Assembly: GCA_029979005.1 (NCBI GenBank)
Contig: JAPOIJ010000019.1
Coordinates: forward strand, 1 to 43,723
Length of the DNA: 43,723 nucleotides
Source: Planctomycetota bacterium
GTDB taxonomy: Bacteria; Planctomycetota; Planctomycetia; Pirellulales; Pirellulaceae
Direction: 5' to 3'
Shown: positions 8,642 to 17,583 of the stretch, in pieces
How positions within the stretch are numbered: the stretch's first letter is position 1
Layout: each line of letters starts with the position of its first letter
Made by a program: the position numbers and the translations under genes
Notes under the pieces: model-generated
The model's database searches: none
Told to the model about the DNA's origin: nothing
The model's input: the letters and a program-made list of their open reading frames with translations, nothing else

Positions 8642-10813
8642 CTACAACGTCATGGTTGCCTGACTGTCGTTTTGATTGACGCTCGTGACACCCGCGTTGA
8701 GTTTCAGATGGATTCGACAGGCCCAACAGCCATTTACATCACCTTTGATTTTCCAGTGAGGCTGGACGCAAACCGATTGGTGAACCAACTCGAATCCAGA
8801 TTCCGATTGACTTACCGTCCGAACGGGATAGGCAAAAATGCCGCCCACCTGGTCCGATTCCAGTCCAATCTCAAGACCTAACCACTGATCTGTCAAATAG
8901 ATTGCCCGTGAATCCTCCAGACTCAAAATTGATCCCAAGTCTCCCAGCTTTTCTCCTTTTGCGTCGCTAAAAAAGCGGTCGTGCTGAGCGTCTGGAAGCC
9001 CTGCAAAATTCCATTCGACTCCAAAATGCAATTCACGATCTTGAGGCAAACCCTCGATAAAATATGCGATTTCGAGTGCATTTTCACCTGCATTGAGTGT
9101 AATGCCTTTTTTCAAAGTTAGCGGAATTCCCCAAGCATTCCCCTCGCGGCTTGTAAGGATTTGAATGCGGTCCGAATTCCGCCTGATCGTCGCGGTGTAG
9201 GCGCCGGTTGCAAAATCACCCCGTTCGGCGGCGCGGCTTTCTTGCATTGAATCGACATCGACATCATCATCCCAAAAGTGATCAATTAAAGAATTTCTTG
9301 GCTGTGAATCGTACTGAAGTTTCTCATCAAGATTTGCTTGTTTAAAAACGACTAGATCATGAATGCTCGCAGCTTCATTTTCATTCTGATTCTCACCTTC
9401 AAGAACCTTTGCATGGTAAAGTTCAGGCCGCCGCTGGATGGTTGCACCGAGATTGTGATTCACACCTCGTACGTCCAAACCGTAAATTTGTCCACCCTCG
9501 ATAGGCGAAATCCATGTGACCAACTTCTCGTTTGCCAAACGCACTTCAGTGCAGCCATCAAAATCATAATCGTCCGTGGTTGCTTCGACCCATGTCTCAG
9601 CTCGCCCCATTGAACGCTCCAGGAGGGACTCAGCGGCAAGCAGATGCTGATAAACAGCATTTCGCAAATGCGGCAGGTAAATACCACCAAACGCTCCATG
9701 CCAATAACTACAGTTGCACTGCCCCTGAAAAAGATGGTCTTCCGCCGCGTCCAATACTTGCTGACTACACCCTTGGCTTGCCGCCTTTTCAAGTAATCTG
9801 CTGACGTACATCATCCTCGCGTACATCTGATTTGATTCTGGATATTTGACTTTAAAATTTCGCCAATACCCGCCGCCAAGAAACGACTGTATTTGTTCCC
9901 ATCGCGAATCGTGCTCCAATTGATGCACCAAATCGTCAAACTCTACCTGTCGTTCAACTGGCATCGACCACTCTGTCATTTCCCGATAGCTGGCATCGGG
10001 AAGGTATATTTTTCCACGCGGGGGAGTTGTTGTCACCGCATGTTGAAGCGTCGTCGTTTTCAGCCACTCCCGGTTGTCGGTCAACGCCTGAAAGAATCGC
10101 TCCAGCCAGCCATTTTGATAGACATGTTCTTTTGTGTTGGGCCAGGTCCCGAATTTCTCACCATCGTCTCCAAAAACTACAACGCTGTCCGGACACTGAG
10201 CCGCAAGCATCCGACAGTAATCAATTGTTTCTTCTGGTTCGGCGAAAGGAATTAGGTAGCGCAAGTGTTCGCTCCCGGGAAAAACGCGTACCGTTTTCCC
10301 TTCTTCCTCGACAATGTAATAACCTGTTAGCTGTTCATTCTTAAGCCCAGCCCGTCGAAAATGGTAATCATCAAGGACCGTGTATTGGATATTTGAATCC
10401 GCTAGGGATTCGGCAAGACAAGACTCCCAAACCCGCTCCGGCATCCACATTCCGTTTACGCTCGAGCAAACACGCTCGTTCAGCCATTTTGTAAAACGTG
10501 TAATTTGTCCAACGCGATCTCTTCGCGGAATCATGGGTAATATTGGCTCGTAAAAAGCACCGCCGATAATTTCAATCCGACCGGCTTCGACAAGTTGCGC
10601 AATTCGATTGAGATAATCCGGGTGGTTCGTTTGCAACCACTGCATCAACGGGCCACTGGTGTGAAGTGAGATCGAGAGATCTACAAACTTTTCGAAAACA
10701 TCTAAAAATGGAAGATAACTGTCTTGGTAAGCGTCTTCAAAAACACCATCGAAATTGCCAATTGGCTGATGGTTGTGCAACACCAAACAAAGCTGAATTT
10801 GGGGATCACTCAT
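8642..10813 (-). CDS. GH57 family alpha-amylase/4-alpha-glucanotransferase
   Basis: A 723-aa glycoside hydrolase family 57 enzyme acting on alpha-1,4-glucans such as glycogen or maltodextrin. The conserved GH57 regions are visible: HNHQP (13-17), GAFYEP (85-90), WMPERVWE (123-130, with E126 at the nucleophile position) and FGDDGEKFG (214-222, containing the acid/base Asp). The C-terminal half (about 420-710) has the beta-sandwich seen in DUF1925/DUF1926-type 4-alpha-glucanotransferases. There is no signal peptide, so it is probably cytoplasmic. It lies downstream of galT and glgA on the same strand, which points to glycogen turnover. Amylase and glucanotransferase activity cannot be told apart from sequence alone. 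A 316-bp gap separates it from galT, so it may have its own promoter. Confidence 0.92.
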   Translation of the reverse strand: MSDPQIQLCLVLHNHQPIGNFDGVFEDAYQDSYLPFLDVFEKFVDLSISLHTSGPLMQWLQTNHPDYLNRIAQLVEAGRIEIIGGAFYEPILPMIPRRDRVGQITRFTKWLNERVCSSVNGMWMPERVWESCLAESLADSNIQYTVLDDYHFRRAGLKNEQLTGYYIVEEEGKTVRVFPGSEHLRYLIPFAEPEETIDYCRMLAAQCPDSVVVFGDDGEKFGTWPNTKEHVYQNGWLERFFQALTDNREWLKTTTLQHAVTTTPPRGKIYLPDASYREMTEWSMPVERQVEFDDLVHQLEHDSRWEQIQSFLGGGYWRNFKVKYPESNQMYARMMYVSRLLEKAASQGCSQQVLDAAEDHLFQGQCNCSYWHGAFGGIYLPHLRNAVYQHLLAAESLLERSMGRAETWVEATTDDYDFDGCTEVRLANEKLVTWISPIEGGQIYGLDVRGVNHNLGATIQRRPELYHAKVLEGENQNENEAASIHDLVVFKQANLDEKLQYDSQPRNSLIDHFWDDDVDVDSMQESRAAERGDFATGAYTATIRRNSDRIQILTSREGNAWGIPLTLKKGITLNAGENALEIAYFIEGLPQDRELHFGVEWNFAGLPDAQHDRFFSDAKGEKLGDLGSILSLEDSRAIYLTDQWLGLEIGLESDQVGGIFAYPVRTVSQSESGFELVHQSVCVQPHWKIKGDVNGCWACRIHLKLNAGVTSVNQNDSQATMTL

Positions 10814-11129
10814 ACTTTTTATTACTTAACCTCTCGACGGCTGTCGCAACAAAGTGCGCAATTCACCGCTGACATTAATTAGATATCTTGATGGACAAAC
10901 GTGCAGGTCAACTTTCTACCCAAACCAGAGCATCACCGCCGCCTGGCAACGTTATTGTTTTACTGAATTTCGCGTTTGGCCAAAGGTCGAAAATCTTCCA
11001 CGCTGAAAATACTTCTACGATTTACACTTTGCATTTACAACATTCACAAGATTTTAGCTGACCCGTAAATTTTAATGTAGATGAGCGAACTGCTAGTCAT
11101 TGCCAGCTAGAGACTGATTTCATGACCGT
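10814..11129. other. Intergenic gap with no recognised gene
   Basis: 316 bp between the GH57 gene and the galT-like gene, both on the minus strand. No open frame here has convincing coding character and no strong hairpin with a T-run is visible. It should contain the promoter and leader of the GH57 gene, but I cannot place a -35/-10 pair with any confidence. Confidence 0.5.
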
Positions 11130-12152
11130 TTAATTTTCCGGTCGTAACCTACGAGCAGCCGATTCTGGAGCAACCGGGTTAACCCAAATATCAGTGCCCA
11201 ACTCAAAACCAGCCGCAAGGGTTAAGCGTGGAAACAACTCGAAGTAACCTATTTGGCCATTAGCCGATTCGAAGGGGTCTGCATGGTACAACAAGTTGTA
11301 AGCCGGTGTATCTAATGTCGACTCATATTTCGTCACGATGCTGCGACAGTGCCAGGCCAGTTCATTTCTAACTTCATCATCACATGAAATAAAATCAAAA
11401 TTATCTTTTCTTGGGATGATCCAAACCTGGAATGCAAATCGACTCGCAAACGGACAAACGACACAAAAATTATCGGTTATGTCAACAATTCTCGCTTCCT
11501 GGGCGATCTCCCATTTTGCGAGGTCGGCCATCATTGAACGACCGTTTTCATTCCAATAAGCTTGCGTTCGCTGTGTTCTTGAAATTAACGACTCACTAAT
11601 TACCGGAGTTCCCAGAAGTTGGTAGTGAATGTGTCCCAGCGAAGCACCAGCGGCAAGGCGGCAGTTCATAAAAAGCATAGCGTGCTTGATATATTCCAGT
11701 GATTTTGCGTGTATCAATCGGTCACGACAAGCACGAAACGACAACTGCAATTCCTCATCCGATAATTCACTTATCGAACTCACATGTCGGGAAGAGGGAA
11801 TAATCAATTCCTGAATTCCCTGAGAGTGATTGAACTCGAATGGCCCGTAAGACTGGTTTCCCAGATCCGGTTGATCTCGATCTTCCGCAGCACGGAATGA
11901 AAATGAAGGGTAACGATTAGGGACAACTCGAGCCGACCAGTTTGATAGATCTTCGTCATTTAACAGAATCGATCCATCGGAACGGTAAGCAGCAAGAGCT
12001 GACGGCGTCTCTTCTTCATTTCCCTTACAAAAAGGACAAATCATTTGCTGACGGAGCTGTTCCATCGGCACAAATTCCATTGGCCGATCGCGACGGTTCC
12101 TTGCAATCGCTACCCATTGTTGATTGATTGGGTCTAGCCGCAGATCAGACAT
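11130..12152 (-). CDS. galT: Galactose-1-phosphate uridylyltransferase family protein (GalT-like)
   Basis: A 340-aa HIT-superfamily nucleotidyltransferase of the GalT family. Zinc ligands begin with CPFC (39-42), and the active-site motif is HIHYQ (H174, H176, Q178), with N163 eleven residues before H174 as in E. coli GalT (N153/H164/H166). H176 would be the uridylylated or adenylylated nucleophile. The C-terminal part has FELFPRLTLAAGFELGTDIWVNPVAPE, matching the GalT C-terminus. The usual HPHGQ motif is altered to HIHYQ, and no other Leloir pathway gene is nearby. The gene sits between glgA and a GH57 glucan enzyme, so an ADP-glucose or glucose-1-phosphate nucleotidyl-transfer role is possible in place of galactose use; that is inference from context. 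Confidence 0.88.
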   Translation of the reverse strand: MSDLRLDPINQQWVAIARNRRDRPMEFVPMEQLRQQMICPFCKGNEEETPSALAAYRSDGSILLNDEDLSNWSARVVPNRYPSFSFRAAEDRDQPDLGNQSYGPFEFNHSQGIQELIIPSSRHVSSISELSDEELQLSFRACRDRLIHAKSLEYIKHAMLFMNCRLAAGASLGHIHYQLLGTPVISESLISRTQRTQAYWNENGRSMMADLAKWEIAQEARIVDITDNFCVVCPFASRFAFQVWIIPRKDNFDFISCDDEVRNELAWHCRSIVTKYESTLDTPAYNLLYHADPFESANGQIGYFELFPRLTLAAGFELGTDIWVNPVAPESAARRLRPEN

Positions 12153-12258
12153 GAATTTTATTCTCTGGATTCAAATAGATCGGAAAAGGAAATATCAATC
12201 TAAACACGCATGTGACGCAGGACTGTTATTTTACCTCGCTCCAACACTAACGCTTATG

Positions 12259-13746
12259 TCAGACTTTGTTTTCGATAGTTCGATGGTAAAGTTCTTCATA
12301 TTGCTTTGCACTTCGCCGCCAAGACCAATCCCTCTTCATTCCTGTTTGCATTAACTGATTCCAAATCAGCCGGTGATCGTTGTACATTTGCAACGCACTT
12401 TTTAGAGTTAAACAGAGTGCTTCTTCCGAAAACTCATCGAAGCTAAACCCATTCGCGGTTCCGTATTCGCAAGTTTCGTGTGTCGCATTGACAACGGTAT
12501 CTGCCAAGCCACCTGTCCGGCGAACAATAGGCACGGTTCCGTAAGCCATGCTGTACATCTGGTTTAGGCCGCAGGGCTCGTATTGACTAGGCATTAAAAA
12601 CATATCTGAGCCAGCCTCAATCCGATGTGCGAACTCATTTGAAAACCCTAAGTTCAAACCGAGTTTGTCCGGATATTTTTGCTGCAAGTTTTCCAACTGA
12701 TGATGATAGCTTGGGTCACCCGTTCCCAACACAATCCATTGAGCATTCGTACTTTCAAGAAATTGTTTCATCACCGGGACGATCAAAGACCACCCTTTCT
12801 GCGATGCTAATCTACCAACAATTCCAATTAGAGGTGTGTCGATCTCTTGGTTTAAATTGGCCTCTTTTTGCAACGCCCGTTTACAGGCCAATTTCCCGGA
12901 ATTTCCAACACTTACATCAAAGTCAGAAGAAAAATTCTCTTCGATAAATGGATCGATCGCCGGATTCCAATCCGTAACGTCTATTCCATTCAGAATTCCT
13001 GCCAATTGACCTGCACGTTCCTGCAGTACACCCTCGAGTCCGCATCCTTGTTCAGATTCTCGAATTTCTTTTGCATAAGTTGGGCTGACGGTATTAATCA
13101 TGTCTGCAAACACGATTCCCGTTTTCAGCAAATTCATTTTTCCATGAAATTCAACTTGCCGCCAATTAAAATACTCCGCCGGGAGACCGGCCACCGCCAT
13201 CTTCTCGTAATCGAACAAACCTTGGTAGGCAAGGTTATGAATCGTGATCAGTGTTCGCGTTTTCTCGAAACAAGAATGATGGTTGTAATCGGTTTTGAGA
13301 AAAGCGGGAATCAAGCCCGTTTGCCAGTCATTTAAATGGATTAAGTCTGGAGCCGTATCCATTTGGATCAACGACTCCAAAACTGCCCGACAAAAAAAGG
13401 TGAAACGTTCGCAGTTATCTGGGAAGTCTTTACCGGATTGGCCATAAAAGGTCTCTCGATTGAAGTATCCCGGTTGCTCGACCAGGAAAACCTTCACTTG
13501 ACTATCAGGCAGGACGGCTTCCAACAACTTCCCCGCTACCAACCGATCTCCGATTTGAATCTCGAATGAAACATTCGTGGTTTTGATTTCGTGGTGTTTT
13601 CGATCGATACTCTGATAGGCTGGCAGAAAAACCGAGACATCATGCCCCAGTTTTTCCAATTCGCGGGGAAGGACACCGGCAACATCAGCGAGACCGCCCG
13701 TCTTGGCAAACGGAACAACTTCGCTACTGGCCAGAATGACTCGCAT
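12259..13746 (-). CDS. glgA: Glycogen synthase (ADP-glucose), GT5 family
   Basis: A 495-aa GT5 glycogen synthase that transfers glucose from ADP-glucose to the non-reducing end of alpha-1,4-glucan. The hallmark KTGGLADV (residues 15-22) that binds the nucleotide sugar is intact at the N-terminus. LIHLNDWQTGLIPAFLK and TIHNLAYQG are typical of the N-terminal Rossmann domain. The C-terminal domain has LIGIVGRLASQKGW and the catalytic YEPCGLNQMYSMAYGTVPIVRRTGGLADTV region containing the E-x7-E pattern. Length matches bacterial GlgA. It is the most upstream gene of the minus-strand glgA-galT-GH57 group, with galT 106 bp downstream. Start codon ATG at 13746 is supported by the immediate RVILASSE beta strand. 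Confidence 0.97.
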   Translation of the reverse strand: MRVILASSEVVPFAKTGGLADVAGVLPRELEKLGHDVSVFLPAYQSIDRKHHEIKTTNVSFEIQIGDRLVAGKLLEAVLPDSQVKVFLVEQPGYFNRETFYGQSGKDFPDNCERFTFFCRAVLESLIQMDTAPDLIHLNDWQTGLIPAFLKTDYNHHSCFEKTRTLITIHNLAYQGLFDYEKMAVAGLPAEYFNWRQVEFHGKMNLLKTGIVFADMINTVSPTYAKEIRESEQGCGLEGVLQERAGQLAGILNGIDVTDWNPAIDPFIEENFSSDFDVSVGNSGKLACKRALQKEANLNQEIDTPLIGIVGRLASQKGWSLIVPVMKQFLESTNAQWIVLGTGDPSYHHQLENLQQKYPDKLGLNLGFSNEFAHRIEAGSDMFLMPSQYEPCGLNQMYSMAYGTVPIVRRTGGLADTVVNATHETCEYGTANGFSFDEFSEEALCLTLKSALQMYNDHRLIWNQLMQTGMKRDWSWRRSAKQYEELYHRTIENKV

Positions 13747-13956
13747 ATTCTCTAAGGGGGCTAATTAAATAAAAACTATGATCCGGACTTTTGCGTTTCT
13801 GATCCACCGAGCACTGCTTTGCTCCGATAGTAAGCGCTTCGGCTTGAAAATTTACCAAACGATCAATCTCGCTGGGCAGTTCTTTTCAAAAAATCGCTAT
13901 TTTTCAAGTGGTTTTTGAAAGTTAAGCCGCCTGTGCACAAGATCCGCATTTCCAGC

Positions 13957-14718
13957 CTATTGGATAGCTTCGACCGCCGCAAACAACTCTCGTCTGGCCA
14001 GCGCTGGATCGCGGGGCAATTCCAGCATAGGACCTTTAAAGTTCTTTGCCGCCATCCAACATGTATCAACAGCCGAACCGTCTGAGGCAAAATAAGCCAT
14101 CAATACGGCATTCATCGGGTTTCCATTTATTTGGTCGCATTGGTCGACTCGTTCAAGCGTCCAGACCGGACCAAATTTCCGCCCAAACTCAGCCGCTATT
14201 TCTGTAAGAGTCTCATCGAGAGCTCCATCTGCGAGACAGAGAACTCGCCGATTAGCTGTCTCGATTTGCTCGATCAACTGCCCAATTGTTAAGCGAGAGG
14301 GAGAATGAATCATTTCAGCCGCAATTTCGCAAGCGGGTTCCAACACAAATCGCCGAAATGACATCCTCGGATGGGGAACAGTTAAATTCGGCGTACTAAT
14401 CTGGCTTTCCCCGTAAAGTAACAGGTCAAGGTCGATCGTCCTTGACCCCCAGCGATTTAGCCTAATCCGACCAAGGTCGTTCTCGGTTTGGATAAGCAAC
14501 TGATGGAGGTCCTCGCCACCCAAAGTGGTCGATAATCGAATTGCACCATTCAGATAAGAAGACTGATCGCCAGGGCCTCCTACTGCCGCCGTAACGTGCA
14601 GCTTGCTAACCGCTACTATTTCGACTTGCGGATGCTGATTCAGCGAATTTACGGCAGCCTCGTAGGCTCTCTCACGATCTCCCTGGTTTGAGCCAAACGC
14701 GATCAGACAATCCATCAT
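13957..14718 (-). CDS. folK: HPPK (folate biosynthesis) with C-terminal extension
   Basis: 2-amino-4-hydroxy-6-hydroxymethyldihydropteridine pyrophosphokinase, which transfers pyrophosphate from ATP to the pterin in the folate pathway. Signature parts are LIAFGSNQGDR (about 5-15), LGRIRLNRWGSRTIDLDLLLYG (about 85-106) with the two metal-binding Asp, and VPHPRMSFRRFVLEPACEIA. Typical HPPK proteins end near 160 residues. This one runs to 253 aa, adding about 90 residues (about 165-253) with ALDETLTEIAAEFGRK and LELPRDPALARRELFAAVEAIQ. I do not recognise the extension. Two adjacent ATG codons (14718 and 14715) could serve as start. It lies 210 bp upstream of glgA on the same strand. Confidence 0.92.
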   Translation of the reverse strand: MMDCLIAFGSNQGDRERAYEAAVNSLNQHPQVEIVAVSKLHVTAAVGGPGDQSSYLNGAIRLSTTLGGEDLHQLLIQTENDLGRIRLNRWGSRTIDLDLLLYGESQISTPNLTVPHPRMSFRRFVLEPACEIAAEMIHSPSRLTIGQLIEQIETANRRVLCLADGALDETLTEIAAEFGRKFGPVWTLERVDQCDQINGNPMNAVLMAYFASDGSAVDTCWMAAKNFKGPMLELPRDPALARRELFAAVEAIQ

Positions 14719-14989
14719 GAACGACTACTACCTTGCAACAAACCTCATCGACCGCGCCATCCAGCAATCTCTAGAAACCTCGTTTCCAGGCCATGCGCAA
14801 AAAAAACGACGATCGGCATCCTAGCCAAATCGTCGAATGATCCTGATAAGTCAAAAATTCCAACGTTACCAGAAAAAATTGCTGCCTGCTGGCTTGCTGC
14901 CATGCTGTTCGCCGATGGATTTACGATTCGATAAATCGTTTCGCATGATTTCCTTTTACTTTTCCATCCCACAGACAAAATTTAAAGGG

Positions 14990-15008
14990 CGTGGAGGTCC
15001 GCTCCACG
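14990..15008. other. Perfect 7-bp inverted repeat
   Basis: CGTGGAG, then loop GTCCG, then CTCCACG. There is no T-run, so it is not a simple terminator. A second hairpin, AGTCGC-TTCAT-GCGACT, lies 50 bp further on at 15060-15076. Together they suggest local RNA structure or a protein-binding site. Confidence 0.4.
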
Positions 15009-15250
15009 ACTCTCGTCGCCGACTGTCGCATCCCTCGGTCGCCGCCACCCAAATTCAAAAGTCGCTTCATGCGACTCGTAAATTACAACGTTTGGTTGAC
15101 GTGCTGACGTTTAACAAGGTGAACAAAACAAGTTGCACGCACACGATTTTTGAGTCCACGGAAAACACTCACGAGCAGCTCAACTGCTTTCAACATCGAC
15201 CATGGAAGCGGTAGACGATAAGGGCAATATATTTACAAGTGAAACGCAGA

Positions 15251-15285
15251 TTGAACCAACATTTTTGTAAGTTTGTTGAACCAAC
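15251..15285. repeat. Direct repeat TTGAACCAAC, two copies
   Basis: The 10-mer TTGAACCAAC occurs exactly at 15251-15260 and 15276-15285, a spacing of 25 bp. It lies in the folK-def gap, about 370 bp before def. It could be a paired operator, but no regulator is suggested by the context. Confidence 0.45.
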
Positions 15286-15501
15286 TTGCGATTGAAGTTT
15301 TCTTAACTAACTCGAACGCCATTTTGATGACGCTTCCCGAGTTGTCAAGCAAGCAAACAAAATTTTTTTCGTCGACAATTTTTTTTGCGGTTCAAATCGA
15401 ATTATTTTCCATCTTGATCTTCACCAATGATTTCTGATTTTGGCGCTAAGCAGAAACAACACGTTACATTCGTCGATAATATTTCAGTCGATAAAAAACG
15501 A

Positions 15502-15528
15502 TTGATTATTTTCCTTTCCCGATATGAT
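15502..15528 (+). promoter_or_regulatory. Possible sigma-70 type promoter upstream of def
   Basis: A TTGATT box at 15502-15507 and TATGAT at 15523-15528 resemble -35 and -10 elements, embedded in AT-rich sequence upstream of the def start. The spacer is only 15 bp, shorter than the optimal 17, so this is a weak call. Confidence 0.22.
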
Positions 15529-15651
15529 AAGATCCCCTCAATACCCTTACCTTTGAAATCCAGCTATGCTATCTGGGAAAACTAATTGAATTGTCAACGT
15601 GCTTTTGCATAAGACATTTTTATCCACCCGACAAAAAAGTCGAACGGGAGC

Positions 15652-16239
15652 TTGACTGACTTGAAAATTGTCCAATATCCACACCCCACCTTGCGTTACA
15701 AATCAAAACCGATTAACAGAATCGACCGTGAATTAAAGAATATGGTTCGCGAGATGTTTGATTTAATGTACGCCGCTAAAGGGATCGGCCTTGCCGCAAA
15801 TCAAGTCGATTTGCCGCTGCAATTATTTGTAATTAACCTCTCCGGGTCACCTGAGGAAGGTGAAGAATTAGTCTTTATCAATCCCGTAGTGAGCTCCCCC
15901 AAGGGAAGTGACGAAGCCGAAGAAGGCTGCTTGAGTATTGTTGGTGTCAACGCCCAAGTCTCTAGACCGGAATCCGTTCACATCTCCGCTTATGATTTAT
16001 CCGGTCGAGAAATCAACCAGACGGTCAATGGTTTGTTGGCCAAGGCCATCCAACATGAAGCCGATCACCTCGAAGGGGTTCTGTTCATTGACCGGATTAG
16101 CGAATCGTCAAAGCGGCAAATCGAAGGCGAGTTGGAAGAGTTCGAAATTGATTTTAACAATCAGCGATCAACTGGTGAAATCTTAGACGATGCCGCCATC
16201 TTCAAGCGCCTGGCAGAAATCGAAACTAAATATTGTTAA
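15652..16239 (+). CDS. def: Peptide deformylase
   Basis: A 195-aa metallo-enzyme that removes the N-formyl group from nascent proteins. All three family motifs are present: GIGLAANQ (44-51), EGCLS (91-95, metal-binding Cys) and QHEADHLEG (134-142, with the HExxH metal ligands and catalytic Glu). The C-terminal tail is somewhat longer than in short deformylases. The start is TTG at 15652: CGGGAG precedes it by about 6 bp and no ATG is available upstream of the LKIVQYPHPTLR opening. fmt follows 130 bp downstream on the same strand, which pairs formylation of initiator tRNA with deformylation, as in many bacteria. Confidence 0.96.
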   Translation: MTDLKIVQYPHPTLRYKSKPINRIDRELKNMVREMFDLMYAAKGIGLAANQVDLPLQLFVINLSGSPEEGEELVFINPVVSSPKGSDEAEEGCLSIVGVNAQVSRPESVHISAYDLSGREINQTVNGLLAKAIQHEADHLEGVLFIDRISESSKRQIEGELEEFEIDFNNQRSTGEILDDAAIFKRLAEIETKYC

Positions 16240-16369
16240 TCTACCGGTAAGATCGCGACGGCAAAATTATGAAACGTTGGCATTGGGTGAATGATTCTAT
16301 TCTTAGTGCAAATTTTAAAAAGCAACCAAACTCAATTCCGTTCAATTCTCCAACTCAGAAAGTTTAGAG

Positions 16370-17335
16370 ATGCGTTTGATCATGTTCGGTACCGGACCAT
16401 TTGCCGTTCCGACTTTTGAGGCTCTCATTCAGTCACCTCACGAAGTAGCTGCGCTTTTTACCCGACCAATCGCGGATTCGGGCAAACGCAGAAAGACCGC
16501 CGAGAATCCGACGCGGGATGTCGCAGAAAGTGCCGGCCTTTCAGTGTTTGACCCAATGAATGTCAATGATCCCGATTCCGTCGAACAACTATTAAAGTTC
16601 GAGGCTGACTTGTTTGTTGTTTGCGACTACGGCCAAATCCTTTCTCGCGAATGCCTGGCTGTATCCAAACTGGGCGGCATCAATCTTCACGGTTCTCTCC
16701 TTCCCAAATACCGTGGAGCCGCGCCCATCAATTGGGCGATCTTTAACGGAGACGCGGTAACTGGAATTACGATTATTCACATGACCTCAAAGTTAGATGG
16801 GGGTCCCTGTTTAATTAAAGCAGATACAGAAATTGGATCACAGGAAACTGCTGAACAAATTGAGCCTCGCCTAGCCCAACTTGGTGTCAAACCGGTTCTG
16901 GAAGCAATCGATGTTTTAGGAAACTGGGATGGTAAGTCTCCCATCGGCCAAATTCAGGATCCAGCCCTTGCCACTCGGGCACCACGGCTAAAAAAATCCG
17001 ATGGCCAAATCAACTGGTCTCGATCAGCAACAGAACTTGTCAATCAAATTCGTGCATTTCAACCTTGGCCCGGTACTTTTACCAACTGGCATAATGAAGG
17101 TCTCAAACAGCCTTTGAGATTAATTATCCATCGCGCGACAGCCCTGCCCAAGCCAAGCGAGTCGAGTGGCAAGTCGCCTGGCAGCGTTTTGGTTTCCGAT
17201 GGCAACACGCTCATAATTCAAACCGGAGCCGGTCAACTCTCGATCGATACCGTCCAACCAGCCGGCAAACGCGTGATGCCCATTGGGGATTTTTTGCGAG
17301 GCCGAGCACCGGCAATCGGCGACCTTTTCCAATAA
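16370..17335 (+). CDS. fmt: Methionyl-tRNA formyltransferase
   Basis: A 321-aa enzyme that formylates initiator Met-tRNA using 10-formyl-tetrahydrofolate. The N-terminal domain has the opening LIMFGTGPFAVPTFEAL and the catalytic region GGINLHGSLLPKYRGAAPINWAI (102-124) with N105, H107 and, further on, D143 in LDGG. The C-terminal OB-type domain begins near residue 205 (QINWSRSATELVNQIRAFQPWPGTF), as expected for Fmt. Length is normal. It follows def, and folate synthesis (folK) lies nearby on the other strand. It is preceded by GAAAGTTTAGAG at the ATG, a modest ribosome binding site. Confidence 0.97.
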   Translation: MRLIMFGTGPFAVPTFEALIQSPHEVAALFTRPIADSGKRRKTAENPTRDVAESAGLSVFDPMNVNDPDSVEQLLKFEADLFVVCDYGQILSRECLAVSKLGGINLHGSLLPKYRGAAPINWAIFNGDAVTGITIIHMTSKLDGGPCLIKADTEIGSQETAEQIEPRLAQLGVKPVLEAIDVLGNWDGKSPIGQIQDPALATRAPRLKKSDGQINWSRSATELVNQIRAFQPWPGTFTNWHNEGLKQPLRLIIHRATALPKPSESSGKSPGSVLVSDGNTLIIQTGAGQLSIDTVQPAGKRVMPIGDFLRGRAPAIGDLFQ

Positions 17336-17583
17336 GTTTCCTCATTTGGCTTGGGAAACGCACGTGTATCAAGAAGCACAGCTGAAAAGCCCAACATTTG
17401 CGAGTCTCAATCCCGGGCGAATCGGTAACTTGCATCGCCACGCTTAAAAACAATTTCTAGCATCGTGAAATTTCGTCTCGCGTCGGCGAAACGCCTCATG
17501 TTAGACTGTCGAACCGGCAACCAGTGCGTTTTTACAGATTTCTGGCTGGCAATTCGATTCACCGCTTTTTACTTTTGCGATCT

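Larger units (their letters stand above)
14719..15651. other. Long gene-poor stretch between folK and def
   Basis: 933 bp between divergently transcribed folK and def. Open frames here (77 aa minus, 125 aa plus) show no domain, no plausible composition and no clear ribosome binding site, so I do not call them. The stretch contains two perfect hairpins (14990-15008 and 15060-15076), a 10-bp direct repeat at 25-bp spacing (15251 and 15276), and then a strongly AT-rich part (about 15340-15610) with A and T tracts. Part of it must hold the folK and def promoters; a structured RNA is possible but unproven. Confidence 0.55.

Noticed and set aside
9460..9792. 110-aa minus-strand frame and several plus-strand frames inside the GH57 gene
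   Set aside because: Shadow frames of a gene with all catalytic motifs; no independent evidence.
14745..14978. 77-aa minus-strand open frame upstream of folK
   Set aside because: No recognisable domain or credible start; it lies in the likely folK promoter/leader.
14837..15214. 125-aa plus-strand open frame in the folK-def gap
   Set aside because: No domain, odd composition, no ribosome binding site, and two hairpins inside it; it also lies against a minus-strand frame of equal quality.
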